A stretch of DNA of 64,000 nucleotides from NCBI RefSeq assembly GCF_002155685.1, contig NZ_MUYK01000011.1, positions 28,464 to 92,463 on the forward strand. The letters are read 5' to 3'. Position 1 is the stretch's first letter. Each line of letters opens with the position of its first letter. Positions 51,910 through 60,721 of this stretch are shown piece by piece. The notes under the pieces were generated by a model that saw only the letters and a list, made by a program, of their open reading frames with translations, made no database searches and was not told the origin of the DNA. Made by a program: the position numbers and the translations under genes. The DNA comes from Erythrobacter colymbi. GTDB taxonomy: Bacteria > Pseudomonadota > Alphaproteobacteria > Sphingomonadales > Sphingomonadaceae.

Positions 51910-53286
51910 CTATTCCTCTTCGATCCACATACGGCGCGCGACGTCCAGCGCGGGGTATTTGGGCGAATCCACCTCGATTGAGGCCAGCGCCCTTATTCTC
52001 AGAGCATCGAGCATATCGCCGTCCGCGAGCGTCCGATCTCCTGCCAAAATCATGCGGCAGACATCGCGGTCGTCCGCGTAGTCGCAGATGTTTGTGTAAC
52101 GTCCCTTAGCATCGTCGCGTGCGAGGATACCCAGAGCGTTCCGCGCCACCGCCAGTTGAAACCTGTCGTGTCCTTCTACACGGTCTTTGATCGTAGCGAG
52201 CCACTCGGAAACGGCCGTCGCGATTTCTCCCAGCGCCGCATCGCCTTTCGGCGTCCAGGAATAGACCTGGTCCGCCGGAAGCTGAATCAATCTGGAGCTG
52301 CGCTTTTCCTCCGGCGCATCCTCCTCCAGCAGCAGGAGCAGATCGAGCTCCTGCTCGCTGGTCCGCCTTGAGATCACCACGCGCTCAAGCATCCGGTCCG
52401 CGCCCGAGCGCCATTGGGCGGCCATCTTGAGGCAGCCGAGCGCCCACCAAACGGTGCGGTAGATCGTCCAGAAGCGGAAGCGCGCGCGGTCGATGGTGAC
52501 CCCCGCCTCGGCCTCATAGGCGGCGATGTAGTCTGCGATGCTCCCCAGCCCCAGCGCGGGGCGGTCGTAGCGGGCGAAGCGCCACACGGCCATGCAACCA
52601 AAGGCGAGGTCCTCGTGGGGGTCGCCGAAATGGGCGATTTCCCAGTCGAGCACGCCGGTCAGCACCGAGCCGTCCACCAGCAGGTTGCCCATCCGGTAAT
52701 CGCCGTGATTGAGCACGGGCTCGACCGGCGAAGGGCAATTGTCCTCCAGCCACCGGAGCCCCAGCGCGATGATCGGGCGATCCCCGCCTGCGTCGATGAA
52801 TTGCTGCCTGAGATCGGCGATGGCGGCACGGTAATCCATCACCGGCACGCCTGCGGGCACGTCGCCCTGCCGCAACGAGTGGATGCGCGCCAAGTCGCGG
52901 GCGATGTGGCGCAACAGCGCGCCCGGATCATCGCAGGCGAGGATCACCTTGGGGTCCGCCGTCCCCGGCAGCGCGCGCATCACGAAGCCGGAGCCCAGCC
53001 CGTCCGCCTCCTCCAGCACCGCCACCACCTCCGGCGCGGTCACGCCCTTGGCCCGCGCCGCCTCGATCAGCGCGGCCTCGACGCTATGCCCGTAAGGCCG
53101 CCCCTCCATGAAGGCGAGGCTCGGCGCGCGGCGCAACACGTAGTCGGAGCCGCCGGCGGCAAAGCGCCAGCTCTCCATTACCGCCCCGCCCGTCAGGCGC
53201 TGCGGCGGCAACGACAAAGCGCCGAGCCCGGCGCGGGCACAGACCCGCGCCAGCCCGGCGCCCAGTTCTTCAACCCCCATTGCCAC
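51910..53286 (-). CDS. APH-family phosphotransferase fused to DUF6285
   Basis: A 458-residue protein. The N-terminal about 330 residues are an aminoglycoside-phosphotransferase-like kinase. The catalytic loop is LNHGDYRMGNLLVDG and the metal site GVLDWEIAHFGDPHEDL; both are intact. The last about 110 residues (about 345-455) match the DUF6285 domain, often fused to or next to such kinases. It probably phosphorylates a hydroxyacyl-CoA or alcohol rather than a drug, judging from the following acyl-CoA dehydrogenase. GTG 53286 or ATG 53280 starts it, just after the aldehyde dehydrogenase gene. Confidence 0.88.
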   Translation of the reverse strand: MAMGVEELGAGLARVCARAGLGALSLPPQRLTGGAVMESWRFAAGGSDYVLRRAPSLAFMEGRPYGHSVEAALIEAARAKGVTAPEVVAVLEEADGLGSGFVMRALPGTADPKVILACDDPGALLRHIARDLARIHSLRQGDVPAGVPVMDYRAAIADLRQQFIDAGGDRPIIALGLRWLEDNCPSPVEPVLNHGDYRMGNLLVDGSVLTGVLDWEIAHFGDPHEDLAFGCMAVWRFARYDRPALGLGSIADYIAAYEAEAGVTIDRARFRFWTIYRTVWWALGCLKMAAQWRSGADRMLERVVISRRTSEQELDLLLLLEEDAPEEKRSSRLIQLPADQVYSWTPKGDAALGEIATAVSEWLATIKDRVEGHDRFQLAVARNALGILARDDAKGRYTNICDYADDRDVCRMILAGDRTLADGDMLDALRIRALASIEVDSPKYPALDVARRMWIEEE

Positions 53287-53290
53287 GGTA

Positions 53291-54718
53291 TCAGGCGGGG
53301 ACGTTGTCCTTCTTCACGGTGATCACCTGCGCGTAGGTGAACTCCTTGAGGCCCTCCTTGCCGTACTCGGCGCCGAAGCCCGACTGCTTGTGCCCGCCGA
53401 AGGGCGCGAAGGGCGAGAGGTGGAGGTACTCGTTGATCCACACCGTGCCGGTTTCGAGCTGCTCGGCGATTTCGACGCCCTTCTCGGGGTTGCCGGTCCA
53501 CACGGCCCCTGCAAGCCCGTATTCCGAGTTGTTGGCGCGCGCGATGACTTCCTCCTCCGAGGAGAACTTCATCAGCGGCATGACCGGGCCGAACTGTTCC
53601 TCGGCGACGATGCGCGCATCTTCCGGCGGGTTGTCGAGGATGGTCAGCGGCACGAAGTAGCCGGTGCCCGAGGGATCGACATTGCCGCCCAGCAGGAACT
53701 TGTAGCCGTTCGACTTGGCATCCTCGATCAGCTCGAGCACGCGGTCATACTGCTTCTTGTTCTGGATTGGGCCGACGCCGGTGCCCTGCTCGCTCCCGTC
53801 GCCGACCTTCACGGTCTTGGCATATTCGACGATGGCGGCGGACAGCTCGTCATAGATATCCTCGTGGATGTAGACGCGCTTGGCGGCGACGCAGATCTGG
53901 CCCGCGTTCGAGAAACTCGACCAGAACAGCTGTTCGGCGACCTTCTTGGGATCGGCATCGGGCAGGACGATCGAGGCATCGTTGCCGCCCAGTTCGAGCG
54001 TGATGCGCTTGAGGTCGGCGCTGGCGCCTTCCATGATCTTCTTCCCCGTCGCGGTCGAGCCGGTGAAGGTGATCTTGTCGATATCGGGGTGCTGGGTGAT
54101 CAGCGGGCCGAGATCGTCCTCGCCGGTGATGATGTTGACGACGCCCGCGGGCACCTTGTCGGCGATCAGCTCGGCGATCTTCAGCGTGGTGAGCGGCGTG
54201 AAGGGCGAGGGCTTCAGCACGATGGTGCAGCCCGAGAGCATCGCGGGGACGATCTTCTGGATCGCCATCATCACCGGGAAGTTCCACGGCACGATGCCGC
54301 CGACCACGCCCACCGGCACGCGGCGGGTGCGGCTGAGGCGGGTGGCGCTGTCCTCGTTGATCTCGTCATCGAGGCTGAGGGTGGACTGCGCCGCGCTCAT
54401 GGCGGCAGCGCCGTAGATTTCGCCGCGCGCCTGATCGTGGGGCTTGCCCTGCTCAGCTGTAAGCAGGCGGTAGAGTTCCTCGGCATTGGCCTTGATCGCG
54501 CCCGAAATCGCCATGATCGCGGCGCGGCGTTCCTCGATGGGGGTGTTCTTCCAGGTCTTGAAGGCGGCGCGCGCGGCGGCGACGGCGCGGTCGAGCTCGG
54601 CCTTGCCGCAATGGGGCACCTGGCCGATCACCTGTTCGTTCGCGGGGTTCACCACGTCGAGCCAGCGGTCGGTGCCGACCATCTCGCCGCCGATAAGGTT
54701 CTTGTACTGGGTGACCAT
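53291..54718 (-). CDS. NAD(P)-dependent aldehyde dehydrogenase
   Basis: Oxidises an aldehyde to an acid; 475 residues, the standard length. The general base Glu is in TLELGGNDASIV, and the catalytic Cys is in FSNAGQICVAAKRV. The NAD-binding part shows GGIVPWNFPVMMAIQKIVPAMLSGCTIVLKPSP, read as several strands. It is first of three genes (with APH/DUF6285 and acyl-CoA dehydrogenase) separated by 4 bp each, so an operon. The exact substrate is not evident; succinate-semialdehyde-type relatives are similar. Confidence 0.93.
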   Translation of the reverse strand: MVTQYKNLIGGEMVGTDRWLDVVNPANEQVIGQVPHCGKAELDRAVAAARAAFKTWKNTPIEERRAAIMAISGAIKANAEELYRLLTAEQGKPHDQARGEIYGAAAMSAAQSTLSLDDEINEDSATRLSRTRRVPVGVVGGIVPWNFPVMMAIQKIVPAMLSGCTIVLKPSPFTPLTTLKIAELIADKVPAGVVNIITGEDDLGPLITQHPDIDKITFTGSTATGKKIMEGASADLKRITLELGGNDASIVLPDADPKKVAEQLFWSSFSNAGQICVAAKRVYIHEDIYDELSAAIVEYAKTVKVGDGSEQGTGVGPIQNKKQYDRVLELIEDAKSNGYKFLLGGNVDPSGTGYFVPLTILDNPPEDARIVAEEQFGPVMPLMKFSSEEEVIARANNSEYGLAGAVWTGNPEKGVEIAEQLETGTVWINEYLHLSPFAPFGGHKQSGFGAEYGKEGLKEFTYAQVITVKKDNVPA

Positions 54719-54830
54719 TGTTTCGTCCTCTCTAACGAATGGGGGAGTCGTCTCTCTCGCCCGTGAAACTGGCGCGTTGCATCCGAAAACGCAATCGCTG
54801 CTTTGCGCGAACTTCTAGCCGTCCGGGGCG

Positions 54831-54853
54831 GCGCAATCACCTGACGATTGCGC
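54831..54853. promoter_or_regulatory. operator-like inverted repeat in divergent promoter region
   Basis: GCGCAATC and GATTGCGC are exact reverse complements with 7 bases between, in the 190-bp spacer between the aldehyde dehydrogenase operon and the glutathione S-transferase gene. A further half-site (CGCAATCG) lies near 54790. The shape suits a dimeric regulator such as TetR or MarR types; none is encoded nearby. Confidence 0.5.
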
Positions 54854-54908
54854 TACGCCGCAGCCGTCCTATGTGAGGCACCCCGGCTTGACGACGAGAG
54901 GACACGAC

Positions 54909-55613
54909 ATGACGACGAACCGCCCCGATCTGGTGCTTTACGGCAGCCCGCTGTCGCCATTCCTCAGGAAGGCCGCGGGGGTGTGCATCGCCAAGGGGGT
55001 CGAGTTCGAGATCGAGGGCGTCAACGTCTTCGCGCCGCCGCCGTGGTTCCTCGAGATCTCGCCGATGAAGCGCATCCCGGTGCTGCGCGACCGCTCGGTG
55101 GCGGAAGAGGGCGTGGCAGGCACGATCCCCGATTCCAGCGCGATCTGCGCCTATATCGAGAAGAAGCACCCCGCCCCGGCGCTCTACCCCGAAGACCCGA
55201 TGGCCTATGCCGAGGCGCTGTTCATCGAGGAGTTAGCCGATACCTCGCTGGCGATGGCGGGCGGGCTCGGCATTTTCCGCCCGATCTTCTTCGCCATCAC
55301 CAAGGGCGAGGAACCCGGGCTCGACAAGGCGCGCGATGCCTGGGCGAACCAGCTGCCGCCGATCCTCGACATTCTCGAAAAGCGCCTCGCTGGCCGCGCC
55401 TTCTTTGCAGGCGATGCGCTGTCGATTGCCGACATCACGGTGACCTGCGTGCTGATGCAGATCAGCCTCGTGGCCGAGACGCCGCTCGCGCGCTGGCCCG
55501 GCCTTGCCGCGCATTTTGCCGCGATGAAGGCGCTTCCGCTCATCGCAAACCCCTATGCCGGAGCGGAAAAGATCGTCCGCAAGGCCTTGCCCACGCCCTT
55601 CGACCTGACCTAA
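54909..55613 (+). CDS. glutathione S-transferase family protein
   Basis: A 234-residue cytoplasmic protein. The thioredoxin-like N-terminal domain starts DLVLYGSPLSPFLRKAAGVCIAKGVEFE, with the pattern of the active-site Ser/Pro region and the SxxC-like position. RIPVLRD holds the conserved cis-Pro, and PDSSAICAYIEKKHP the glutathione-binding Ser. The C-terminal helical domain has GDALSIADITVTC. ATG 54909 (MTTNRPD) follows GAGAGGA; an earlier in-frame start at 54873 adds nothing conserved. Substrate is unknown. Confidence 0.92.
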   Translation: MTTNRPDLVLYGSPLSPFLRKAAGVCIAKGVEFEIEGVNVFAPPPWFLEISPMKRIPVLRDRSVAEEGVAGTIPDSSAICAYIEKKHPAPALYPEDPMAYAEALFIEELADTSLAMAGGLGIFRPIFFAITKGEEPGLDKARDAWANQLPPILDILEKRLAGRAFFAGDALSIADITVTCVLMQISLVAETPLARWPGLAAHFAAMKALPLIANPYAGAEKIVRKALPTPFDLT

Positions 55614-55646
55614 GGCCCTCAGCCGAGAGAGAGGACATACGGGCGC

Positions 55647-56513
55647 ATGGCCAGCGAGTGGTGCATCGGGATCATCGGCGGATCGGGTCTCTACGCGATC
55701 GACGGGCTCGAGGACGCGCAGTGGATCGCGATCGAAACCCCCTGGGGTGATCCCTCGGACGAGATCCTGTGCGGCACGATTGCCGGGGTGAAGGTGCGCT
55801 TCCTCCCGCGTCACGGCCGCGGGCACCCGATCAGCCCGACCGATCTCAACGCCCGCGCCAATATCGATGCGCTGAAGCGCGCGGGCTGCACCGATATTCT
55901 CGCGATTTCCGCGGTAGGCTCTTTGCGCGAAGAGCTGGAGCCGGGGCGCTTTGCCGTGGTCGAACAATTCATCGACCGCACCGTCCACCGCCCCTCGACC
56001 TTCTTCACCAGCGGCTTTGTCACCCATGTCTCGATGGCCGATCCGGTTTGCCCGCGCCTGTCGGAAATGGCCGCGCAGGCGGTGCTCGCGGCCAAGGGCA
56101 AGGTGGCCGTCGGGGCGACCTATCTCGCGATGGAAGGCCCGCAATTCTCGACCCGCGCGGAAAGCCGGATGTACCGCGCATGGGGCGCCGACGTGATCGG
56201 CATGACCGCGATGCCCGAAGCCAAGCTCGCGCGCGAGGCGGAGCTGCCCTACGCGCTCGTCGGCATGGTCACCGATTACGACTGCTGGCGCGAGGGCGAG
56301 GCGGTCGACGTCGCGCAGGTGGTCGGCCAGATGCAGGCCAACGGTGCGCTCGCCCGGGCGATGGTGCGCAATTTCATCGAGGCCCTGCCCGAGGAACGCG
56401 AGCCCTCCCCCATCGACACCGCGCTCGACGATGCGGTCATCACCGCGCCCGACGAGCACGATCCGGAGCTGATGGCGAAGCTCGACGCGGTCGCCGGCCG
56501 TCTGTTCGGCTGA
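55647..56513 (+). CDS. mtnP: S-methyl-5'-thioadenosine phosphorylase
   Basis: Splits methylthioadenosine with phosphate into adenine and 5-methylthioribose 1-phosphate, for methionine salvage. It has 288 residues. The phosphate and nucleoside motifs GIIGGSGLY, RHGRGH and MEGPQFSTRAESRMYRAWGADVIGMT identify MTA/PNP family 2. It is preceded by AGAGAGGACA-type purines. It is convergent with the transglutaminase gene, with one base between the stops. Confidence 0.95.
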   Translation: MASEWCIGIIGGSGLYAIDGLEDAQWIAIETPWGDPSDEILCGTIAGVKVRFLPRHGRGHPISPTDLNARANIDALKRAGCTDILAISAVGSLREELEPGRFAVVEQFIDRTVHRPSTFFTSGFVTHVSMADPVCPRLSEMAAQAVLAAKGKVAVGATYLAMEGPQFSTRAESRMYRAWGADVIGMTAMPEAKLAREAELPYALVGMVTDYDCWREGEAVDVAQVVGQMQANGALARAMVRNFIEALPEEREPSPIDTALDDAVITAPDEHDPELMAKLDAVAGRLFG

Positions 56514-56514
56514 A

Positions 56515-57291
56515 TCAGACCTTCGCCACCGACACGCTCTGGCTCACCATCTCCATCGCCCCGAAGGCGGTGAGGAAGGCGACGTCCCCGGCATCGCGGC
56601 CGATCCCGATCTTTGCCATGTCATGGGCACCCGCCATGCCGGTCGCATCGACCAGATGCCACGCGCCGCCGAGGAACACCTCGGCCACCGCGTGGAAATC
56701 GGGCGGGGTCACGCCGGGGGCATAGACGCTCGCGATCCGCGCCGGGATGTCGGCCGCCCGCGCCAGCGCGATCATCAGGTGCGCATAGTCGCGGCAGATG
56801 CCCTTGCGATCGAGGAAGGTGTCGACCGCCGTCGTCTCGACATGGCTCGCGCCTGCCTCGTAGGTGAGGTGCCCGGCGACCCAGTCGCGCATCGCGGCGA
56901 CCTTCGCCCCGCCCTCGCGGCCGGCGAATTCGTCCGCAATCAGATCGACGAAGCGGTTCGACGGGCAATAGCGCGAGGGCATGAGGTAGGGCACGGCCTC
57001 CCCCGGCAGCATATGCGGGGGCACCTGCGGCAGATCGGCGATATCGGCGAGCATCCGCTGCACCCGCACCCGCGCGCGGTATTCCACTTCCACCCGCCCG
57101 GCGACCCGCAGCCAGATGCGCTCGCCGATATGGTCCTGCGCGGGGACGCGGGCGAAATGCGCGGCCTCGGCGACCGTCAACGCGGTATCGCTGACCACCT
57201 GCTCGGGGATCGCCGCCGCCTCGATCTGGAGCAGCACGTCACACGGCTCGGCGAAGCGGTAATCGAGCGCGACATTGATCTGAAGGTCCAC
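56515..57291 (-). CDS. transglutaminase-like protein (papain-like fold)
   Basis: A 258-residue protein with no signal peptide. The catalytic triad is visible: Cys in DRKGICRDYAHLMIAL, His in DFHAVAEVFL and Asp in WHLVDATGM. The N-terminal about 90 residues form the beta-rich domain common in bacterial transglutaminase-like peptidases. It is probably a cysteine peptidase or amidase; substrate unknown. It is distinct from the large DUF3857 protein at 46327. Confidence 0.9.
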   Translation of the reverse strand: MDLQINVALDYRFAEPCDVLLQIEAAAIPEQVVSDTALTVAEAAHFARVPAQDHIGERIWLRVAGRVEVEYRARVRVQRMLADIADLPQVPPHMLPGEAVPYLMPSRYCPSNRFVDLIADEFAGREGGAKVAAMRDWVAGHLTYEAGASHVETTAVDTFLDRKGICRDYAHLMIALARAADIPARIASVYAPGVTPPDFHAVAEVFLGGAWHLVDATGMAGAHDMAKIGIGRDAGDVAFLTAFGAMEMVSQSVSVAKV

Positions 57292-57318
57292 AGGCGGCTC
57301 CCCATGCGGGCGGGCGCC

Positions 57319-57930
57319 CTATTGCAGCGTCACGATTTCCTCGCCGCCATCGTGGCGGCCGTAGAACTGCATCAGCTGCACCAGCAATTCGCAGCGGTCG
57401 GTGAGCGTCTTCGCCTCGAGCAAGGCCTGCTTCGACGCCGGATCGAAGGGCGCGATCTGCGAGACACCGTTGATCAGCGAGCGATCGTCAAGCCGCTCGA
57501 CCGAATCCCAGTCGACCGAATAGCCCTGCGAATCGGCAAAGGCCCGCGCCTCGCGCTCGAACCCGCCGCGCTGGGCGTGGGAGAGGGTCTCGTCCTCGTC
57601 CTCGTCGTAGATTTCCGCTTCGACCTGGCGGTAGGCGGTGGTCACGTCGAGCTCGCGCACCATGCGGAAGCGCGCGGTGCCTTCGAGGATGAGGTTGTAG
57701 CGCCCGTCATCCATCGCCTGGATCTCGCCGATGCGGCCGACACAGCCGACGGCGTAGAGCGGCGCGCCCTCGACCGGGCGCTGCGGCTGGATCATCGCGA
57801 TCAGCCGGTCGCGGATCAGCGCGTCGCCCACCATCGCGCGGTAGCGCGGCTCGAAGATGTGGAGCGGCAGCTGCATGCCGGGAAACAGCACCGCGCCCGT
57901 CAGGGGGAAGATGGCAAGCCTTTTGGTCAT
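57319..57930 (-). CDS. LON substrate-binding-domain protein
   Basis: A 203-residue protein consisting of a stand-alone Lon N-terminal (LAN) domain: LAIFPLTGAVLFPGMQLPLHIFEPRYRAMV (two strands), VGCVGRIGEIQAMDDGRYNLILEGTARFRM. No protease or ATPase domain follows. Function is thought to be peptide or protein recognition. ATG 57930 (MTKRLA) overlaps the stop of the YbbN-like gene by 4 bp; this pairing recurs in Sphingomonadales. Confidence 0.9.
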   Translation of the reverse strand: MTKRLAIFPLTGAVLFPGMQLPLHIFEPRYRAMVGDALIRDRLIAMIQPQRPVEGAPLYAVGCVGRIGEIQAMDDGRYNLILEGTARFRMVRELDVTTAYRQVEAEIYDEDEDETLSHAQRGGFEREARAFADSQGYSVDWDSVERLDDRSLINGVSQIAPFDPASKQALLEAKTLTDRCELLVQLMQFYGRHDGGEEIVTLQ

Positions 57931-58868
57931 CCGAACAATACGCGCGAAAGGCGCCGGCGGACGCCGACCACCCATTCGTCTTCCAGACCCGTCGCCTCGA
58001 AGATCTTGAGCAGCTTCGCCCGCGCCGCGCCCTCGTTCCATTCGCGGTCGGCGGCGATCATGGCGAGGAGGGTATCGGCGGCGGCATCGCGCTGGCCCGC
58101 GGCAAAGGCGGCCTCGGCATAGGCGAACTGCGCGGCCATGTCGGCGGGATCGGCTTCGGCTGCGGCGCGCAGGGCCACCAGCTCGCTGTCATCGACGCGG
58201 GTGCCCGCCAGCTCGAGCGCGCTGCGGGCAGGCGCGATGGCGGCATCGGTCGCAAGGCGCGGGTCACTGTCGATCACTTCCATCACCTGCTTGGCCTGCT
58301 CGACCTCGCCCAGCTGCACCAGCGCGCGCACGAGGCCGGCATGGGCAGGGGCGTTCTCGGGGGCGAATTCGGTGATCTGGGCGAAAATCGACGCGGCGCG
58401 CTGCGGATCGCCGCCCGCCAGCGCTTCCTCGCCCATCTTCACGAACTGCGCGAGCTCTTCGGCCGAGGGGCCCTGCGGCGCAGCGCCACCCTCCACCGGC
58501 CCGCCCTGCACGGGCAGCTGGGCGAGCAGCTGGTCGAGAATCGCCTTCAGCTGCGATTCGCTGCGGGCATTGGTGAGGTCGGCGATCGGCTGGCCCTGGA
58601 ACATGGCATAGACCGTCGGGATCGAGCGCACCTGGAACTGCGCGGCGATGAACTGTTCCTCGTCGACATTGATCTTGGCGAGGACCACGCCCTTCTCGGC
58701 ATATTCGCCCGCGACCTTCTCGAGCACCGGGGTCAGCGCCTTGCACGGGCCGCACCATTCGGCCCAGAAGTCGAGGATCACGAGCTTGGTCTGCGAGGGT
58801 TCCACCACCGCAGAGCGGAAACGCTCGACCGCCTTCTGTTCGTCGATGCTCAGTCCCATGCTGGCCAA
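57927..58868 (-). CDS. thioredoxin-TPR co-chaperone (YbbN/CnoX-like)
   Basis: A 313-residue protein. The N-terminal thioredoxin domain (about 5-115) has the WCGPC active site in FWAEWCGPCKALTP. The C-terminal about 180 residues form TPR-like helical repeats (AGGDPQRAASIFAQITEFAPENAPAHAGLVRAL). Relatives protect folding clients from oxidation and hand them to chaperones. TTG 58868 has a GGAG site 8 bases upstream; ATG 58859 is an alternative. Confidence 0.9.
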   Translation of the reverse strand: MASMGLSIDEQKAVERFRSAVVEPSQTKLVILDFWAEWCGPCKALTPVLEKVAGEYAEKGVVLAKINVDEEQFIAAQFQVRSIPTVYAMFQGQPIADLTNARSESQLKAILDQLLAQLPVQGGPVEGGAAPQGPSAEELAQFVKMGEEALAGGDPQRAASIFAQITEFAPENAPAHAGLVRALVQLGEVEQAKQVMEVIDSDPRLATDAAIAPARSALELAGTRVDDSELVALRAAAEADPADMAAQFAYAEAAFAAGQRDAAADTLLAMIAADREWNEGAARAKLLKIFEATGLEDEWVVGVRRRLSRVLFG

Positions 58869-59093
58869 GATATCTGCTCCTGCTTTTCAGGCGTGAAGTT
58901 TGCGCCCGTCCGGTTCCCATGTGGGATGCGTGTAGGGGCTTGTGAAGCGCCCCGCCGTGCTGGCCGCTTGGCCCTTTGCGATCAAGCCCCAATCGCTCCA
59001 ATTTTGCGCTTGCAGGGTTGCAAAGGCGCTGCTAATCGCGCCGCCTCTCCGGCAGGAAGCGCGCGATTCAGCACTTTCTGTCAACGCCAGTGA

Positions 59094-59168
59094 GCGGGCG
59101 TAGCTCAGGGGTAGAGCACAACCTTGCCAAGGTTGGGGTCGAGGGTTCGAATCCCTTCGCCCGCTCCA
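59094..59168 (+). tRNA. tRNA-Gly (anticodon GCC)
   Basis: A full cloverleaf: acceptor GCGGGCG pairs with CGCCCGC, the D arm is GCTCAGGGGTAGAGC, the anticodon loop TTGCCAA with GCC, and the T arm GAGGGTTCGAATCCCTT. CCA is encoded. The region after it looks like a mobile-element remnant, so it may have served as the integration site. Confidence 0.97.
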
Positions 59169-59592
59169 GTTTTCTCCCAGAAAACCAATTTTTTGAACCT
59201 CGCGAAGCTCGCGAGGGCTTGGTGACAACAGTCAATTCCCCCGGGATTGTCACCACATTGTCACCAGTGCAATTCCAGCGTGGGACAATTCAGGCGTGCT
59301 CACGTCCCAGCCAGCCCAGTCAATAACATCGATAGTCACACGACCGGTGGTCGGGACAGGCCAATCTTGTTGGGGCGCCGGTTACGCGAATTGCCTGCAC
59401 CCGGGCATGACCAACCACTCGCATTAGCCGCTAATCCCTGGGCTCGAAGCCTGTCCTCCTTCAATCAACCCGTGAAGGGTCCGCTACGCTAGCGCGTGCG
59501 GCCGCAGCCGAGCCGCGGTGATTGCGGCCAGCCCCCGGCCCTTGGGGCGACTGTCGAGCGGGGTGGTCCCGCTCCTCGACAGGAGCCGCATC
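59169..59592. other. non-coding region after tRNA-Gly, mobile-element border
   Basis: No convincing gene. It starts with AT-richer DNA unlike the preceding chromosome. Three copies of GTGACAA/TTGTCAC (about 59220, 59256 and 59267, in both orientations) might be recombinase arm sites. No integrase frame survives here. A hairpin (59551-59582) precedes the small gene at 59593. Confidence 0.5.
59551..59582 (+). promoter_or_regulatory. hairpin touching the ribosome-binding site of the next gene
   Basis: CTGTCGAG (59551-59558) and CTCGACAG (59575-59582) are exact complements, with further inner pairing of CGGG and CCCG. The last two bases belong to the AGGAG ribosome site (59581-59585) of the gene at 59593. 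It could mask that site in RNA or end an upstream transcript. Confidence 0.45.
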
Positions 59593-59757
59593 ATGCCACT
59601 TGCAACCGCACAATCACTTGGCTTGAACCTTTCCCGGACGCTGATGACGGTTATCGTCCTGATCAAGACCGGTCAGGGGTATTTTGTCATCCCTGCCGAC
59701 GAATTTGACGGCGACCCCGATCAGGTCGTGCGCGAATATGACCCATTCGCCCGCTGA
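59593..59757 (+). CDS. small hypothetical protein
   Basis: A 54-residue protein of no recognised family. ATG 59593 (MPLATAQ) follows AGGAG by 7 bases. The frame extends upstream but only into the hairpin region. The sequence LMTVIVLIKTGQGYFVIPADEFDGDP suggests a short beta-rich domain with an acidic end. Confidence 0.5.
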   Translation: MPLATAQSLGLNLSRTLMTVIVLIKTGQGYFVIPADEFDGDPDQVVREYDPFAR

Positions 59758-59862
59758 CTTCAGGGACACTCGGACGTTTCGAACCGAGATTCATTGTGCT
59801 AATCTTACCGCGCAGATTGCGCTGAGGTGGTGGTGGCGAGCGCGTCCAGACAAGGGACGCCT

Positions 59863-60318
59863 ATGACCATTCTTCTCATCCTCGGGAGCATCGCCGGCCT
59901 TTACATGCTCTCGCTCCTGTTCCGGCTCGCCAGCCTGGCGCTGCCAGTCTACGTCGCCATCGGTACGAGCTTTGCCCTGCTTCGCGGCGCCCACGGTTAT
60001 CCTGCGGCAATTCTGACTGGCTTTTTCGCTGGAATCGCTACCCTGCTTATCGGCCGATTTCTGATCGCCTATATCCAATCACCCTCGGTTCGGCTTGGAA
60101 TTGCGCTGCTTTTTGCGGTGCCGGCCGCCTTCGCTGGCTATCAAGCTGCCCACGGCCTGGCTTCACTAGCGACGAGCAGCGATCCCGCATTGGCGATTCT
60201 CGGAACGATCGCGGCTGTCGCCACATCCATCTCCGCCTGGCGAAACGTGATGGGTGGCAGCGATCGGTTCGGCATAACCTCTGCTACCGACCGATCAGAT
60301 GGAGGCTATTCCCGATAG
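59863..60318 (+). CDS. hypothetical membrane protein of the element
   Basis: A 151-residue protein with about four hydrophobic segments (ILLILGSIAGLYMLSLLFRLASLALPVYVAIG; AAILTGFFAGIATLLIGRFLIAYI; LGIALLFAVPAAFAGYQAA; LAILGTIAAVATSI). ATG 59863 is chosen because upstream in-frame codons give non-hydrophobic filler. No family recognised. It has a basic, polar tail. Confidence 0.6.
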   Translation: MTILLILGSIAGLYMLSLLFRLASLALPVYVAIGTSFALLRGAHGYPAAILTGFFAGIATLLIGRFLIAYIQSPSVRLGIALLFAVPAAFAGYQAAHGLASLATSSDPALAILGTIAAVATSISAWRNVMGGSDRFGITSATDRSDGGYSR

Positions 60319-60721
60319 CGCTGCATTCGTCGGGAACGAATAGCAGGACGGCGTGGTCAGGGCGATTGCCTCCTGCATCGTCATCGACTGGCCTGGTTCG
60401 AGCTCTATCTTGGTCAGCACTCCCGACGATTGACCTCGCGAACTATGCAGCGGGTGTCGTTTCCACACGGAAAGCACCAGTACCGCCTCTTTCGATCCGC
60501 GCCCATGTCAGCAAGGCGCTTCGCTTGGCAGGCTTGCCGCAACGGTGTGTTTCGGACTTTCTTCCCCCGGCGTTCCGCCGTTCCTCGCGAGACAAGAAAG
60601 ACCGATCACCCCGTCCTTCGCTGACGCTGCGGGTTGACGCTGCGGCGCCTGCCACTGGCTGACCTTCATCCGCGCATCGAGGCCGCACTGGAGCGGTCCG
60701 ACCAACGGAAAGGAAATACCC
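60319..60721. other. spacer without a convincing gene
   Basis: Short frames on both strands, up to 98 codons, show no family pattern and no good ribosome site. The end of the stretch carries GGAAAGGAA, which serves DUF736 at 60722. It may hold decayed element genes. Confidence 0.4.

Noticed and set aside
60366..60662. 98-codon frame as an element gene
   Set aside because: No ribosome site, no recognisable pattern, and biased composition.
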